Assembly: GCA_021647585.1 (NCBI GenBank) | Contig: JAKIUK010000016.1 | Span: 1 to 62,799, forward strand | Length of the DNA stretch: 62,799 nucleotides | Source of the DNA: Methylococcaceae bacterium | GTDB lineage: Bacteria > Pseudomonadota > Gammaproteobacteria > Methylococcales > Methylomonadaceae | Reading direction: 5' to 3' | Shown here: positions 17,332-25,817 of the stretch, piece after piece | Layout of the letters: each line of letters opens with the position of its first letter | Position numbering within the stretch: the stretch's first letter is position 1 | Made by a program: the position numbers and the translations under genes | The notes under the pieces: model-generated | Database searches by the model: none | Seen by the model: only the letters and a program-made list of their open reading frames with translations | What the model was told of the DNA's origin: nothing

Positions 17332-17913
17332 GTGAAAAAATTATTGAATAACTTTTTAATAGGTATCTTGGCATTTATTCCTATCTATGTGATAGCCCAG
17401 ATTGTGTTCTTTGTTAATGAAAGATTTACAGATTTAATTAAATTTGTTTATGGTTATTATGATAATTATTTGATGACGATATTGACATTTGCTGTCAGTT
17501 TTACCCTGTTTTCTTATGTTGGCCTTAGGCTGAGCAGTATAGGAGGGTCATGGATTATTTCAACGATAGATTCCATTATCAATCGAATACCTTTTTTAAA
17601 TACTGTTTATAGAGTGACCAAGAAAGTGGTTAATATGTTTTCAGGACATGAACAGAAAGAAGCAAGGGAAGTGGTTTATATTGAATATCCTAAAGAGGGT
17701 CTATGGGTGCCTGCATATGTCACCAATAGAACCAAAGATCGATATATTTTGTTTGTGCCTACATCGCCTAATCCAACATCCGGTTTTACTGTTATAGTGC
17801 ATGAATCCAAGGTTATTAAGTCAGAAATGGATATTGAACAAGCGACCAGTTTCATCATCAGTGTTGGAGTCGATTATGATCTATCTGATGAGGCCAAAAA
17901 ATTACCTAAATGA
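17332..17913 (+). CDS. DUF502 family membrane protein
   Basis: 193 residues with two N-terminal membrane segments (about 5-27 and 45-68), the conserved INRIPFLNTVYRVTKKV stretch, then a soluble domain with YPKEGLW and FVPTSPNPTSGF. These are hallmarks of DUF502. The function is not established in bacteria. GTG start with AGAGG six nt upstream. Its stop overlaps the start of the symporter gene (ATGA), so the two are translationally coupled. Confidence 0.9.
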   Translation: MKKLLNNFLIGILAFIPIYVIAQIVFFVNERFTDLIKFVYGYYDNYLMTILTFAVSFTLFSYVGLRLSSIGGSWIISTIDSIINRIPFLNTVYRVTKKVVNMFSGHEQKEAREVVYIEYPKEGLWVPAYVTNRTKDRYILFVPTSPNPTSGFTVIVHESKVIKSEMDIEQATSFIISVGVDYDLSDEAKKLPK

Positions 17914-19250
17914 ATGTAGTTGAAGAAGTTTTAAACCAGCTGAGTGCTATTGTCTGGGGGCCAGTTATGCTGGCCTTTTTATTAGGTGTTGGTGTGTTTC
18001 TAACCATTGGGTTGAAGGCATTTCCCTGGATACAAACACCCGCAGCATTTATCAAACTCTGGCGTAGTCGTGAGTCAAAGCAAGAGGGCGATATTACTCC
18101 TTTCCAGGCACTAATGACGGCTTTATCTGCAACGATAGGGACAGGGAATATTGCCGGTGTGGCTACTGCAATTGCATTAGGTGGGCCAGGTGCGGTTTTC
18201 TGGATGTGGATGACTGCTTTATTTGGTATGGCGACAAAATATGCTGAAGCTGTATTAGCTGTTAAATACAGAGAAATTGATGAGCAAGGTCGCCATGTTG
18301 GCGGCCCAATGTATTATATTAAGAATGGCTTGGGAAAAAGGTGGCAATGGTTGGCTGTTGTTTTTGCTGCTTTGGGGACTTTAGCTTCTTTTGGTATAGG
18401 AAATATGGTTCAGGCTAATTCTGTTGCTGATGCAGTAGAATCCATGTTCAAGATCCCTGTGTGGCAGACAGGGTTGTTAATGACAGTTTTAACTGCAGCA
18501 GTTATTCTTGGGGGTATTAGTCGAATTGCTGAAGTTGCTGCCAAGTTAGTGCCCACAATGGCCATACTGTATATATCAGGTGCTTTATTTGTGATTATTA
18601 CTCAAATTGAACAGGTGCCCGATGCTTTGTTGTTAATTGTACAAAGTGCTTTTACAGAAACAGCCGCAGTCGGTGGGTTTACAGGAGCTGCAGTTTGGGC
18701 GGCAATCCGTTTTGGGGTGGCAAGAGGGGTTTTCTCTAATGAGGCTGGGCTGGGGAGTGCGCCAATTGCACATGCAGCGGCAAAGACCAAAGATCCTGTT
18801 CAACAAGGTATGATTGCAATGTTAGGAACCTTTATTGATACCTTAATTGTTTGTACTATGACTGCATTAGTTATTGTTTTGACGGGTGCCTGGTCTAGTG
18901 GTGAAACAGGAGCGGCATTGTCAACTCTGGCTTTTAATGTGGGAATTCCGGGCTGGGGCGGATATATAGTCGTTTTTGGTTTAGTGGTTTTTGCTTTTAC
19001 CACTATATTGGGCTGGAGTTATTATGGTGAACGATGTGCTGAGTTTTTATTCGGTATAAAAGTGATTTGGCCATACAGATTGCTATGGTTATGTGCTATT
19101 CCCGTCGGCGCTACGGGTAAACTAGGAATCATCTGGCTAATGGCTGATGTAATGAATGGTTTGATGGCAATACCGAACTTGATTGCTTTGGGTTTGTTAA
19201 GTCCTGTTTTATTTAAAGTAACTAGGGAATTCTTGAAATCAAAAGTATAA
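17910..19250 (+). CDS. Sodium:alanine/glycine symporter (AGCS family)
   Basis: 446 residues with about ten or eleven membrane segments and the AGCS signature region (ATIGTGNIAGVATAI, then GGPGAVFWMWMTALFG), plus FSNEAGLGSAPIAHAAAKT. It imports alanine or glycine with Na+. It is convergent with the Na+-pumping oxaloacetate decarboxylase genes; the pump would maintain the gradient the symporter uses, though that link is inferred from position only. Confidence 0.95.
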   Translation: MNVVEEVLNQLSAIVWGPVMLAFLLGVGVFLTIGLKAFPWIQTPAAFIKLWRSRESKQEGDITPFQALMTALSATIGTGNIAGVATAIALGGPGAVFWMWMTALFGMATKYAEAVLAVKYREIDEQGRHVGGPMYYIKNGLGKRWQWLAVVFAALGTLASFGIGNMVQANSVADAVESMFKIPVWQTGLLMTVLTAAVILGGISRIAEVAAKLVPTMAILYISGALFVIITQIEQVPDALLLIVQSAFTETAAVGGFTGAAVWAAIRFGVARGVFSNEAGLGSAPIAHAAAKTKDPVQQGMIAMLGTFIDTLIVCTMTALVIVLTGAWSSGETGAALSTLAFNVGIPGWGGYIVVFGLVVFAFTTILGWSYYGERCAEFLFGIKVIWPYRLLWLCAIPVGATGKLGIIWLMADVMNGLMAIPNLIALGLLSPVLFKVTREFLKSKV

Positions 19251-19271
19251 TTTGAGATAAGGCATTTCATA

Positions 19272-19292
19272 CCGAGAGCGGTGAGCTCTCAG
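19272..19292. terminator. Hairpin between convergent AGCS and oadB genes
   Basis: GAGAGC and GCTCTC (19274-19279 and 19285-19290) form a short stem with a 5-nt loop, placed between two convergent stop codons. No strong T-run follows on either strand, so termination is only suggested. Confidence 0.35.
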
Positions 19293-19306
19293 TGCGAAAA
19301 TTAAGT

Positions 19307-20434
19307 TTATTTTACTATACTTAATAAGATACCTGCAGCAACCGCCGAACCAATGACACCTGCCACATTTGGTCCCATGGCATGCATGAGCAAAAAGTTA
19401 TGTGGATTACTTTCCAGACCTACTTTATTTGCTACACGTGCAGCCATAGGTACTGCAGAGACACCAGCAGCACCAATTAAGGGGTTAATCGGTGTTTTAC
19501 TAAATTTGTTCATGATTTTTGCCATGAGTACACCACAAGCAGTACCGATACAAAAAGCAATAGCACCTAAAGCTAAAATGCCCAGTGTTTCAGCTTTCAG
19601 AAAGTGTTCAGCACTTAGTTTCGAGCCAACGGCCAACCCCAGGAAGATGGTGACTATATTAATCAGTTCATTTTGTGAGGTTTTGCTTAACCTTTCTACT
19701 ACTCCACATGCATTCATCAAATTTCCTAAAGCGAACATACCGACCAGAGGGGCAGCAGAAGGAAGCAATAGGGCGCAGAGAGTTAAAAGCATCAATGGAA
19801 AGACAATCTTTTCTGTCTGGCTGACTACTCGAAGCTGTTGCATTTCAATTTTGCGTTCTTCTTCAGTAGTGAGTGCCCGCATGATAGGTGGCTGAATTAG
19901 AGGAACTAAAGCCATATAAGAATATGCAGCAACTGCAATAGCTCCAAGTAAGTCTGGTGCTAGTTTAGAGGCAACATAGATAGCTGTAGGGCCATCGGCA
20001 CCACCAATTATGGCAATAGCTGCAGCGTCTTTCAGTGTAAACTCCATTCCTGGAATAAAGTTTAGTGCGAGTGCCCCTAATAGTGTGGCAAAAATACCGA
20101 ATTGAGCTGCTGCACCTAAAAATAATGTTTTTGGATTTGCCAGCATAGGGCCAAAATCTGTCATAGCCCCAACACCCATGAAAATTAGTAAAGGAAATAT
20201 CCCTGATTTAATGCCAAAATACAAGTAATGAAGAATACCACCTGATTCAGCAATGCCGGCGACTGGAATGTTACTTAACACAGCACCAAAACCAATGGGT
20301 AGTAACAATAGAGGTTCAAAACCTTTTTTAATGGCTAGAAAAAGCAGTAGGAAACCGACTAGCATCATGAATGCTTGAGGTCCGGTAAAATTATAGAGGC
20401 CGGTGCTTTCCCATAAGGCAATGAGATTTTCCAT
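19307..20434 (-). CDS. oadB: Oxaloacetate decarboxylase, beta subunit (Na+ pump)
   Basis: The integral membrane subunit that decarboxylates carboxybiotin and moves Na+ outward. 375 residues, mostly hydrophobic, with the ion-site motif GGADGPTAIY at 144-153 (D147 corresponds to the essential Asp of the Klebsiella protein) and a C-terminal GAAGVSAVPMAAR segment. Last gene of oadG-oadA-oadB on the minus strand. Confidence 0.96.
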   Translation of the reverse strand: MENLIALWESTGLYNFTGPQAFMMLVGFLLLFLAIKKGFEPLLLLPIGFGAVLSNIPVAGIAESGGILHYLYFGIKSGIFPLLIFMGVGAMTDFGPMLANPKTLFLGAAAQFGIFATLLGALALNFIPGMEFTLKDAAAIAIIGGADGPTAIYVASKLAPDLLGAIAVAAYSYMALVPLIQPPIMRALTTEEERKIEMQQLRVVSQTEKIVFPLMLLTLCALLLPSAAPLVGMFALGNLMNACGVVERLSKTSQNELINIVTIFLGLAVGSKLSAEHFLKAETLGILALGAIAFCIGTACGVLMAKIMNKFSKTPINPLIGAAGVSAVPMAARVANKVGLESNPHNFLLMHAMGPNVAGVIGSAVAAGILLSIVK

Positions 20435-20506
20435 AGAGTGTCTTTTTATTCTGTAATAATAGTAAGTTGCTAAAAATATTTAGCCTGAATAATGATTGTA
20501 TTTCGT

Positions 20507-22282
20507 TTATAGGGTTATTAAAGTGTCACCCACTGCAACAGCATCGCCTTCTTTAATATTAAGACTGCTGACCGTCCCAGAAATTTTGGAGCGCACTTCA
20601 GTTTCCATCTTCATGGCTTCCATGATTAATACCACATCGCCTTGTGCAATATTAGCACCTAGAGTCACATTGATTTTAAGTATGATACCAGCCATAGGAG
20701 ATTCAATAATCTCGCCGCTGCTACTTACTGGTGATACTGGAGAAGTACTGGTTTGTTGGATACTAATATTTGAGCCACCAGGACCAACGGCTACATTATA
20801 ATTTCTGCCATCCACATTAACTGAATAGGTTTCTGTAGCAGTATTTGGACTCATTGTTTTTACATTGGCGGCTGCAAATACATTTGCATCTGGAGCAGGC
20901 TCAAAAGCGGCTGGGTTGCCGCGATTGGCAATAAATTTCCAACCAACATGGGTGAACAGACCATTAATCAGGGCATCTTCTTCTACATTTTCTGCCAGAT
21001 TAATACCTTCTGTTTTTGCTTTTTCTTCAACTTCAGCAACCAGTTTATGCATTTCTGATTCAAGTAAATCAGCGGGACGACATTTTATGGCTACAGCACC
21101 TTCTAAGACGCGTGTTTGTAGCTTTTTGTTTACTTCAGCAGGAGTTTTACCATATTCACCCTTTAATATGCCGGTAGTTTCTTTGGTTATAGTTTTATAT
21201 CGTTCACCTGCAAGTACATTGAGTACCGCTTGTGTCCCTACAATTTGCGAAGTAGGTGTTACTAAAGGAATGTATCCTAAGTCTTTACGTACTTTTGGGA
21301 TTTCTTTTAATACTTCATCAAACCTATCGGCAGCATCTTGTTCTTTAAGCTGGCTTTCCATGTTGGTGAGCATGCCTCCTGGAACTTGAGAGGTCAGAAT
21401 TCTACTGTCTACCCCTTTTAAGCTACCTTCAAATTGAGCATATTTTTTTCTGACATCTCTAAAGTAGTGAGCTATATCTTCCAGTTTAATCAAGTTCAAG
21501 CCAGTATCACGAGATTGGCCTTCAAAACAGGCTGCGATAGTTTCTGTGGGGCTATGGCCATAGGTCATACTTAACGATGAGATTGCAGTATCTACATTAT
21601 CAATACCGGCTTCTGCCGCTTTGATAATGGTCGGTACACTGAGACCAGTAGTTGCATGGCAGTGCATATGGATAGGAATATTAGTAGCCTGTTTTAATTT
21701 GCTTACTAATTCAAAAGCATCATAAGGTTTTAATAAACCAGCCATATCTTTAATGCAGATAGAATGGGCGCCCATATCTTCAATTTGTTTGCCTTGTACT
21801 ACCCATTTATCAATGGTGTGAAACGGGCTAGTCGTATAGGAGATAGTACCCTGAGCATGCGCATCTGTATTGAGAACAGCTTTAACAGCTTGTTCTATAT
21901 TACGCATGTCATTCATGGCATCAAAGATTCGGAATACATCCATACCATTAATAACACAGCGTTCTACAAATTTATCGACCACATCATCGGCATAATGGCG
22001 ATAGCCTAAAATATTTTGCCCACGAAATAACATTTGCTGAGGTGTATTAGGCATAGCTGCTTTTAACAAGCGTAATCTTTCCCAGGGGTCTTCACCTAAG
22101 TAGCGAATACATGCATCAAATGTTGCTCCACCCCAGGATTCAATAGACCAATAGCCTATTTGATCTAACTGTTCACAAATCGGTAACATATCTTCAATAC
22201 GTAAACGGGTTGCAAGTATCGATTGATGTGCGTCGCGCAACACAACTTCTGTGATGCCTAGGGGCTTGTTAACTTCTGCCAT
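20507..22282 (-). CDS. oadA: Oxaloacetate decarboxylase, alpha subunit
   Basis: Carboxyltransferase with a biotin carrier. 591 residues: a TIM-barrel N-terminal domain (VVLRDAHQS at 13-21, D17 at the metal site; MHCHATTG), a central post-barrel domain, an Ala/Pro-rich linker, and a biotinyl domain with EAMKMETE near the end (biotinylated K558). It transfers CO2 from oxaloacetate to biotin, which OadB then decarboxylates. The four-part domain order without an N-terminal biotin carboxylase excludes pyruvate carboxylase as a whole. Confidence 0.96.
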   Translation of the reverse strand: MAEVNKPLGITEVVLRDAHQSILATRLRIEDMLPICEQLDQIGYWSIESWGGATFDACIRYLGEDPWERLRLLKAAMPNTPQQMLFRGQNILGYRHYADDVVDKFVERCVINGMDVFRIFDAMNDMRNIEQAVKAVLNTDAHAQGTISYTTSPFHTIDKWVVQGKQIEDMGAHSICIKDMAGLLKPYDAFELVSKLKQATNIPIHMHCHATTGLSVPTIIKAAEAGIDNVDTAISSLSMTYGHSPTETIAACFEGQSRDTGLNLIKLEDIAHYFRDVRKKYAQFEGSLKGVDSRILTSQVPGGMLTNMESQLKEQDAADRFDEVLKEIPKVRKDLGYIPLVTPTSQIVGTQAVLNVLAGERYKTITKETTGILKGEYGKTPAEVNKKLQTRVLEGAVAIKCRPADLLESEMHKLVAEVEEKAKTEGINLAENVEEDALINGLFTHVGWKFIANRGNPAAFEPAPDANVFAAANVKTMSPNTATETYSVNVDGRNYNVAVGPGGSNISIQQTSTSPVSPVSSSGEIIESPMAGIILKINVTLGANIAQGDVVLIMEAMKMETEVRSKISGTVSSLNIKEGDAVAVGDTLITL

Positions 22283-22397
22283 GGTTTATCTCCTGTGACC
22301 TTTTTGGGTCAGTTTGACTCAGCTTACTTTGTGGGTTAGCTTTAAGTATCCTGAATATATACTTCGCAAGGTTATCGTGTGAAGAAAATAAATTCTA

Positions 22398-22637
22398 TTA
22401 TTTATCTTTTTTTCGGTATTGATGTACCGCTGATGTAATAGCTGCAATAATGCCAGCATCGGTATGAGTGGTTGATGCCGATGCGGGTGTTGCAGCAATA
22501 ATGGGGGCTTCTGGGAAAAAACGTTGTATTACAGAAGTCATGATATTTACCATAACTATCAGCATTGCTAAAAAAGCAAAGACTATTCCCATGCCTATTA
22601 TCATCAACTCTACACCTGAGCTCATCATTTCATTCAT
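22398..22637 (-). CDS. oadG: Oxaloacetate decarboxylase, gamma subunit
   Basis: A 79-residue small subunit with one N-terminal membrane helix (ELMIIGMGIVFAFLAMLIVM) and a polar tail ending HQYRKKDK, as in OadG, which anchors OadA to the membrane. I chose ATG 22637 (MNEMMSS) because AAGAGA lies just upstream; a longer frame to 22658 exists. It is the first gene of the operon. R1 copy F begins 68 nt upstream. Confidence 0.88.
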   Translation of the reverse strand: MNEMMSSGVELMIIGMGIVFAFLAMLIVMVNIMTSVIQRFFPEAPIIAATPASASTTHTDAGIIAAITSAVHQYRKKDK

Positions 22638-22705
22638 GATTTTTCTCTTTTGAAACAAGAATTGCGCGCATTATAGCATAACCTTTTTCACAACTATTCC
22701 TTGAA

Positions 22706-23042
22706 CCTAGAAAAATCAGTTGGGCGCTAAATTCGATGCAAGTCCTTGAGTATCATGTCTAATCAGGTTTATTCACACTCACCCATTTGGTGGGGAGGAA
22801 AATCGCTCCATGGTTTTGTGAAAAATTGGGACGAAAAATTCTTCAGAATCACTCTTGATAAGGACTATGGCCATTGCCTACATGGAAGTAGGTAAGGGGC
22901 GTAAGCAGGACGCGGAAGCTTTATCTACGAGTGATTATTTGTCTTTAAAATACAGGGAAGTATTGAATGTCGAAAATGCAGGAGCAATTTTCTACCACGC
23001 CCAGGTTTCCCACAAATTCCATGTCCAACTGATTTTTCTAGG
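22706..23042. repeat. R1 element, copy F (337 bp)
   Basis: Left end CCTAGAAAAATCAGTTGG and right end CCAACTGATTTTTCTAGG, flanked on both sides by TTGAA, a clear 5-bp target duplication. Full-length inverted relative of copy C. It lies between divergent oadG and msrB. A plus-strand frame (22855-23046) runs into the right terminal repeat; its first 70 bases are almost identical to copy C and then diverge mostly by amino-acid-changing substitutions. Confidence 0.93.
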
Positions 23043-23112
23043 TTGAATAGAAAGACTCAAGATGTTTTATCTTTCATGTGATTACTGTCGGGCGTAGAAT
23101 GAAGCTTATTAT

Positions 23113-23183
23113 TCTAGAAAGATCAGTTGGGCGTGGAATCAATAGCTTGTGCTAGAATCCGTGAACCAACTGATTTTTCTAGG
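23113..23183. repeat. R1 element, copy G (71 bp)
   Basis: TCTAGAAAGATCAGTTGG to CCAACTGATTTTTCTAGG, with ATTAT flanking both ends as a 5-bp duplication. The core contains TTGTGCTAGAATCCGTG, an outward extended -10-like element (TGC then TAGAAT at 23153-23158) about 47 nt before the msrB ATG. It ends 21 nt from the start codon. Confidence 0.92.
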
Positions 23184-23204
23184 ATTATGGACAGGAGGGT
23201 AAAA

Positions 23205-23600
23205 ATGACTGGAAAATCATATACAGAACAGGAATGGCAACAGAAGTTAACAGTTGAACAGTTTGATATATGTAGAAAAAAAGCAACAGAAAGACCGTTT
23301 TCGGGTAAATATACTGATTGTAAGAAACAAGGTATTTACCATTGTGTCTGCTGTGGAGTGGCGTTGTTTGATTCTGCAGAAAAATATAACTCAGGTTCAG
23401 GGTGGCCCAGTTTCTGGCGTGTGTTAAATGATAAATATATCGATGAAATAGTAGATGAAAGTTATGGCATGAGACGAGTGGAAGTAACTTGTAGAGCTTG
23501 TGGATCACACTTAGGCCATGTTTTTGAAGATGGTCCGCAACCCACTGGATTACGTTATTGTATTAATTCAGTTTCTCTGGATTTAAAAGAAAAACCATGA
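23205..23600 (+). CDS. msrB: Peptide-methionine (R)-S-oxide reductase
   Basis: Repairs methionine-R-sulfoxide in oxidised proteins. 131 residues with the zinc site C47/C50 and C96/C99, the GSGWPSF motif at 64-70 and the catalytic C119 in RYCINSVSL. ATG 23205 is preceded by AGGAGGG; a longer frame to 23127 only translates the R1 repeat and is not credible. No signal peptide, so cytoplasmic. Overlaps apeB by four bases (ATGA). Confidence 0.96.
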   Translation: MTGKSYTEQEWQQKLTVEQFDICRKKATERPFSGKYTDCKKQGIYHCVCCGVALFDSAEKYNSGSGWPSFWRVLNDKYIDEIVDESYGMRRVEVTCRACGSHLGHVFEDGPQPTGLRYCINSVSLDLKEKP

Positions 23601-24907
23601 CAGCTCAACTGCAACTGCAAGTTAAAGATTTATTACAATTTATTGATAATAGCCCCAGTCCTTTCCATGCCGTCAGAAGTATGGAACAGCGGTTAATGCA
23701 ATTTGATTTTAAACTGCTGGATGAAAAACAAAAGTGGAAATTAAACCCCGCCGGACGTTATTACGTTGTTCGTGATGACTCGTCGATTATATTTTTTGTG
23801 ACGGGAGAAAAACCATTATCTGAAACGGGCTATAAAATTTTAGGAGCGCATACTGATTCTCCAGGTTTAAAAATAAAACCCAACCCTGTAAATAGCAGTA
23901 ATGGCCTGATTAGATTAGGCGTGGAAGTTTATGGCGGACCTATTTTAGCTACATTTACTGATAGAGATTTAAGCCTGGCAGGACGTATTAGTTATAAAAC
24001 ATCAGCAGGGGAAATTGCCAGTCAGTTAGTTAGTTTTGATCAATCGATTTTACGCTTACCCAATCTTGCAATTCACATGAACAGGAAGGTAAATGAAGAG
24101 GGGTTGAAGTTAGATAAACAAAATGAATTACCATTAATTATTTCGGCAGCAGTCGAAGAACAAATTTCCAGCCAATTTTTATATGAACTACTGGGAAACG
24201 CCTGTGGAATAAATGCTGCTCAGATATTATCCTGGGAACTCAATGTCTATGATACTCAAAAGGGGGCGTTTTGGGGAGATGAGCAACAGTTTTATGCAAA
24301 TAGTCAGCTGGATAATTTAGCTTCCTGTCATGCTGGGCTACAGGCTTTGTTAAATGAAACAACATTGCAATCTGGTAATACCCTGGTTTGCGCCTTTTTT
24401 GATCATGAAGAAATCGGCAGTGAAAGTACTAAAGGCGCTAATGGCAGTTTGTTACCGGATATTCTTCAACGCATTGCATTAGCAATGGATGTTGATACAG
24501 AAGGTTATCAATGTGCTTTAGCCAGAAGCTTTATGATTAGTGCTGATATGGCACATGCTTATCAACCTAACTTTCCTTCGGCTTTTGAACCGGAGCATAA
24601 AATAATGGTCAATAAAGGACCGGTGATTAAAGTAAATGCCAATCACCGGTATACATCAGAAAGTATTTCAATAGCCAGGTTCATACAGTGGTGCGAGCTG
24701 GCGGAAGTGCCTTATCAAAAGTATTCCCATCGAACTGATATCCCTTGTGGAAGTACAATTGGTCCAATGACTTCAGCAAAGCTGGGTATCAGGACAGTGG
24801 ATGTAGGAAATCCAATGTGGGCTATGCACAGTATCAGAGAGAGTGCAGGGGTGGAAGATCATGGGCACATGATAAATGCGCTGCACTGTTTCTTTAATGC
24901 AAAGTAG
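23597..24907 (+). CDS. apeB: M18 family aminopeptidase
   Basis: 436 residues with the M18 layout: GAHTDSPGL at 83-91 (metal ligand H85, D87), FDHEEIGSES with the catalytic Glu pair, and the late HRTDIPCGSTIGP segment. The family removes N-terminal, often acidic, residues from peptides using zinc. Coupled to msrB by an ATGA overlap. No signal peptide, so cytoplasmic. Confidence 0.94.
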   Translation: MTAQLQLQVKDLLQFIDNSPSPFHAVRSMEQRLMQFDFKLLDEKQKWKLNPAGRYYVVRDDSSIIFFVTGEKPLSETGYKILGAHTDSPGLKIKPNPVNSSNGLIRLGVEVYGGPILATFTDRDLSLAGRISYKTSAGEIASQLVSFDQSILRLPNLAIHMNRKVNEEGLKLDKQNELPLIISAAVEEQISSQFLYELLGNACGINAAQILSWELNVYDTQKGAFWGDEQQFYANSQLDNLASCHAGLQALLNETTLQSGNTLVCAFFDHEEIGSESTKGANGSLLPDILQRIALAMDVDTEGYQCALARSFMISADMAHAYQPNFPSAFEPEHKIMVNKGPVIKVNANHRYTSESISIARFIQWCELAEVPYQKYSHRTDIPCGSTIGPMTSAKLGIRTVDVGNPMWAMHSIRESAGVEDHGHMINALHCFFNAK

Positions 24908-25016
24908 ATTTATTGCTAGTCTGAACTATAATAAAGGATCTGTTTAGGGTTTTTATTTTTTACAGTTTCCTGTGGTTTAATTCGGTGTTAAAAAAATGAA
25001 AAAGGGTATGGATAAT

Positions 25017-25069
25017 TCTAGAAAGATCAGTTGGGCGCTATTATTCTGCGCCGAACTTATTTTTCTAGG
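25017..25069. repeat. R1 element, copy H (53 bp)
   Basis: TCTAGAAAGATCAGTTGG at the left and CCGAACTTATTTTTCTAGG at the right, flanked by ATAAT on both sides (5-bp duplication). Essentially two terminal repeats around GCGCTATTATTCTGCGC. It is followed at once by a small hairpin AATGGAG/CTCCATT (25071-25091). The rest of the 331-bp gap before yfiR holds nothing recognised. Confidence 0.9.
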
Positions 25070-25238
25070 ATAATGGAGTTAACCTCCATTCCTGAGTAGT
25101 CTAATATTTTTATGCCTGCCAGGATGTGCTCGGTCTAATCACTATTTTTCGACCATTGCTTTTGCATTTTTGTATACAGCAAATATGCAAATATATTCCT
25201 TTCAACGAGCAAGGTAACTATTGGGTTTTAATTTCATT

Positions 25239-25817
25239 ATGTCTAAGCATAATTATCATAAAAAAAATGGATGCTCTTTATTGATGGTTTTTCTTTTTAT
25301 CTTGTTGTTTTTTTCGAGCCTGTCTGTTGCTCAGGGTAGTCGTATTGAATATAAAATCAAAGCGGGTTACCTTTATAATTTTACTAAATTTATTTCCTGG
25401 CCAGAAAATAAGTCAAAGACTTTTAATATATGTATTCTGGGTACAGACCCCTTTGGTTCAATTATAAATCCTATTGAAAAACGTACAGTTCACAATAAAC
25501 CCATCCGTTTATACCGGTATCAAAAAGTTAGTGAAATAAAACAGTGCCATATTGTTTATTTGGGGGAGTCTGAGGATAACTGGGGGAACTCTGATTTATC
25601 GTTTTCTGGGGTTTTAACGATTAGCTCACTAGAAAAAACTTTAACGGTAAGTGATTCAAGGCAAATCACTCAAGCAGGAGGAATGATTTCTTTTTTCCTT
25701 GAAGAAGGGAAAGTCAAGTTGCTTGTTAATCTGCAAGCATTAAGAAAAAGTGGATTAGAGGTGAGCGCCAAATTATTGGAAGTGGCTGAGATTTATCAAG
25801 GAGGGGCCGATGATTAA
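25239..25817 (+). CDS. YfiR-like periplasmic protein (DUF4154)
   Basis: About 192 residues with a signal peptide (basic start, then a hydrophobic run LLMVFLFILLFFSSLS) and a DUF4154 domain: IKAGYLYNFTKFISWP, FNICILGTDPFG, and ISFFLEEGKVKLLVN near the end. YfiR proteins restrain YfiN-type diguanylate cyclases from the periplasm. TTG 25221 has a better-spaced AAGG and could be the true start. Its stop overlaps the next gene, a membrane GGDEF-EAL protein, which fits a YfiR-YfiN pair. Confidence 0.85.
   Translation: MSKHNYHKKNGCSLLMVFLFILLFFSSLSVAQGSRIEYKIKAGYLYNFTKFISWPENKSKTFNICILGTDPFGSIINPIEKRTVHNKPIRLYRYQKVSEIKQCHIVYLGESEDNWGNSDLSFSGVLTISSLEKTLTVSDSRQITQAGGMISFFLEEGKVKLLVNLQALRKSGLEVSAKLLEVAEIYQGGADD

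Noticed and set aside
22855..23046. A 63-codon frame in R1 copy F (and its partner in copy C) as a real small gene
   Set aside because: No ribosome-binding site at the TTG start, it runs into the terminal repeat, and differences between copies are mostly amino-acid changing. Kept only as a finding about the element.
23127..23204. N-terminal extension of MsrB
   Set aside because: The extra 26 residues are translated from R1 copy G; the ATG at 23205 has an excellent ribosome-binding site and matches family length.
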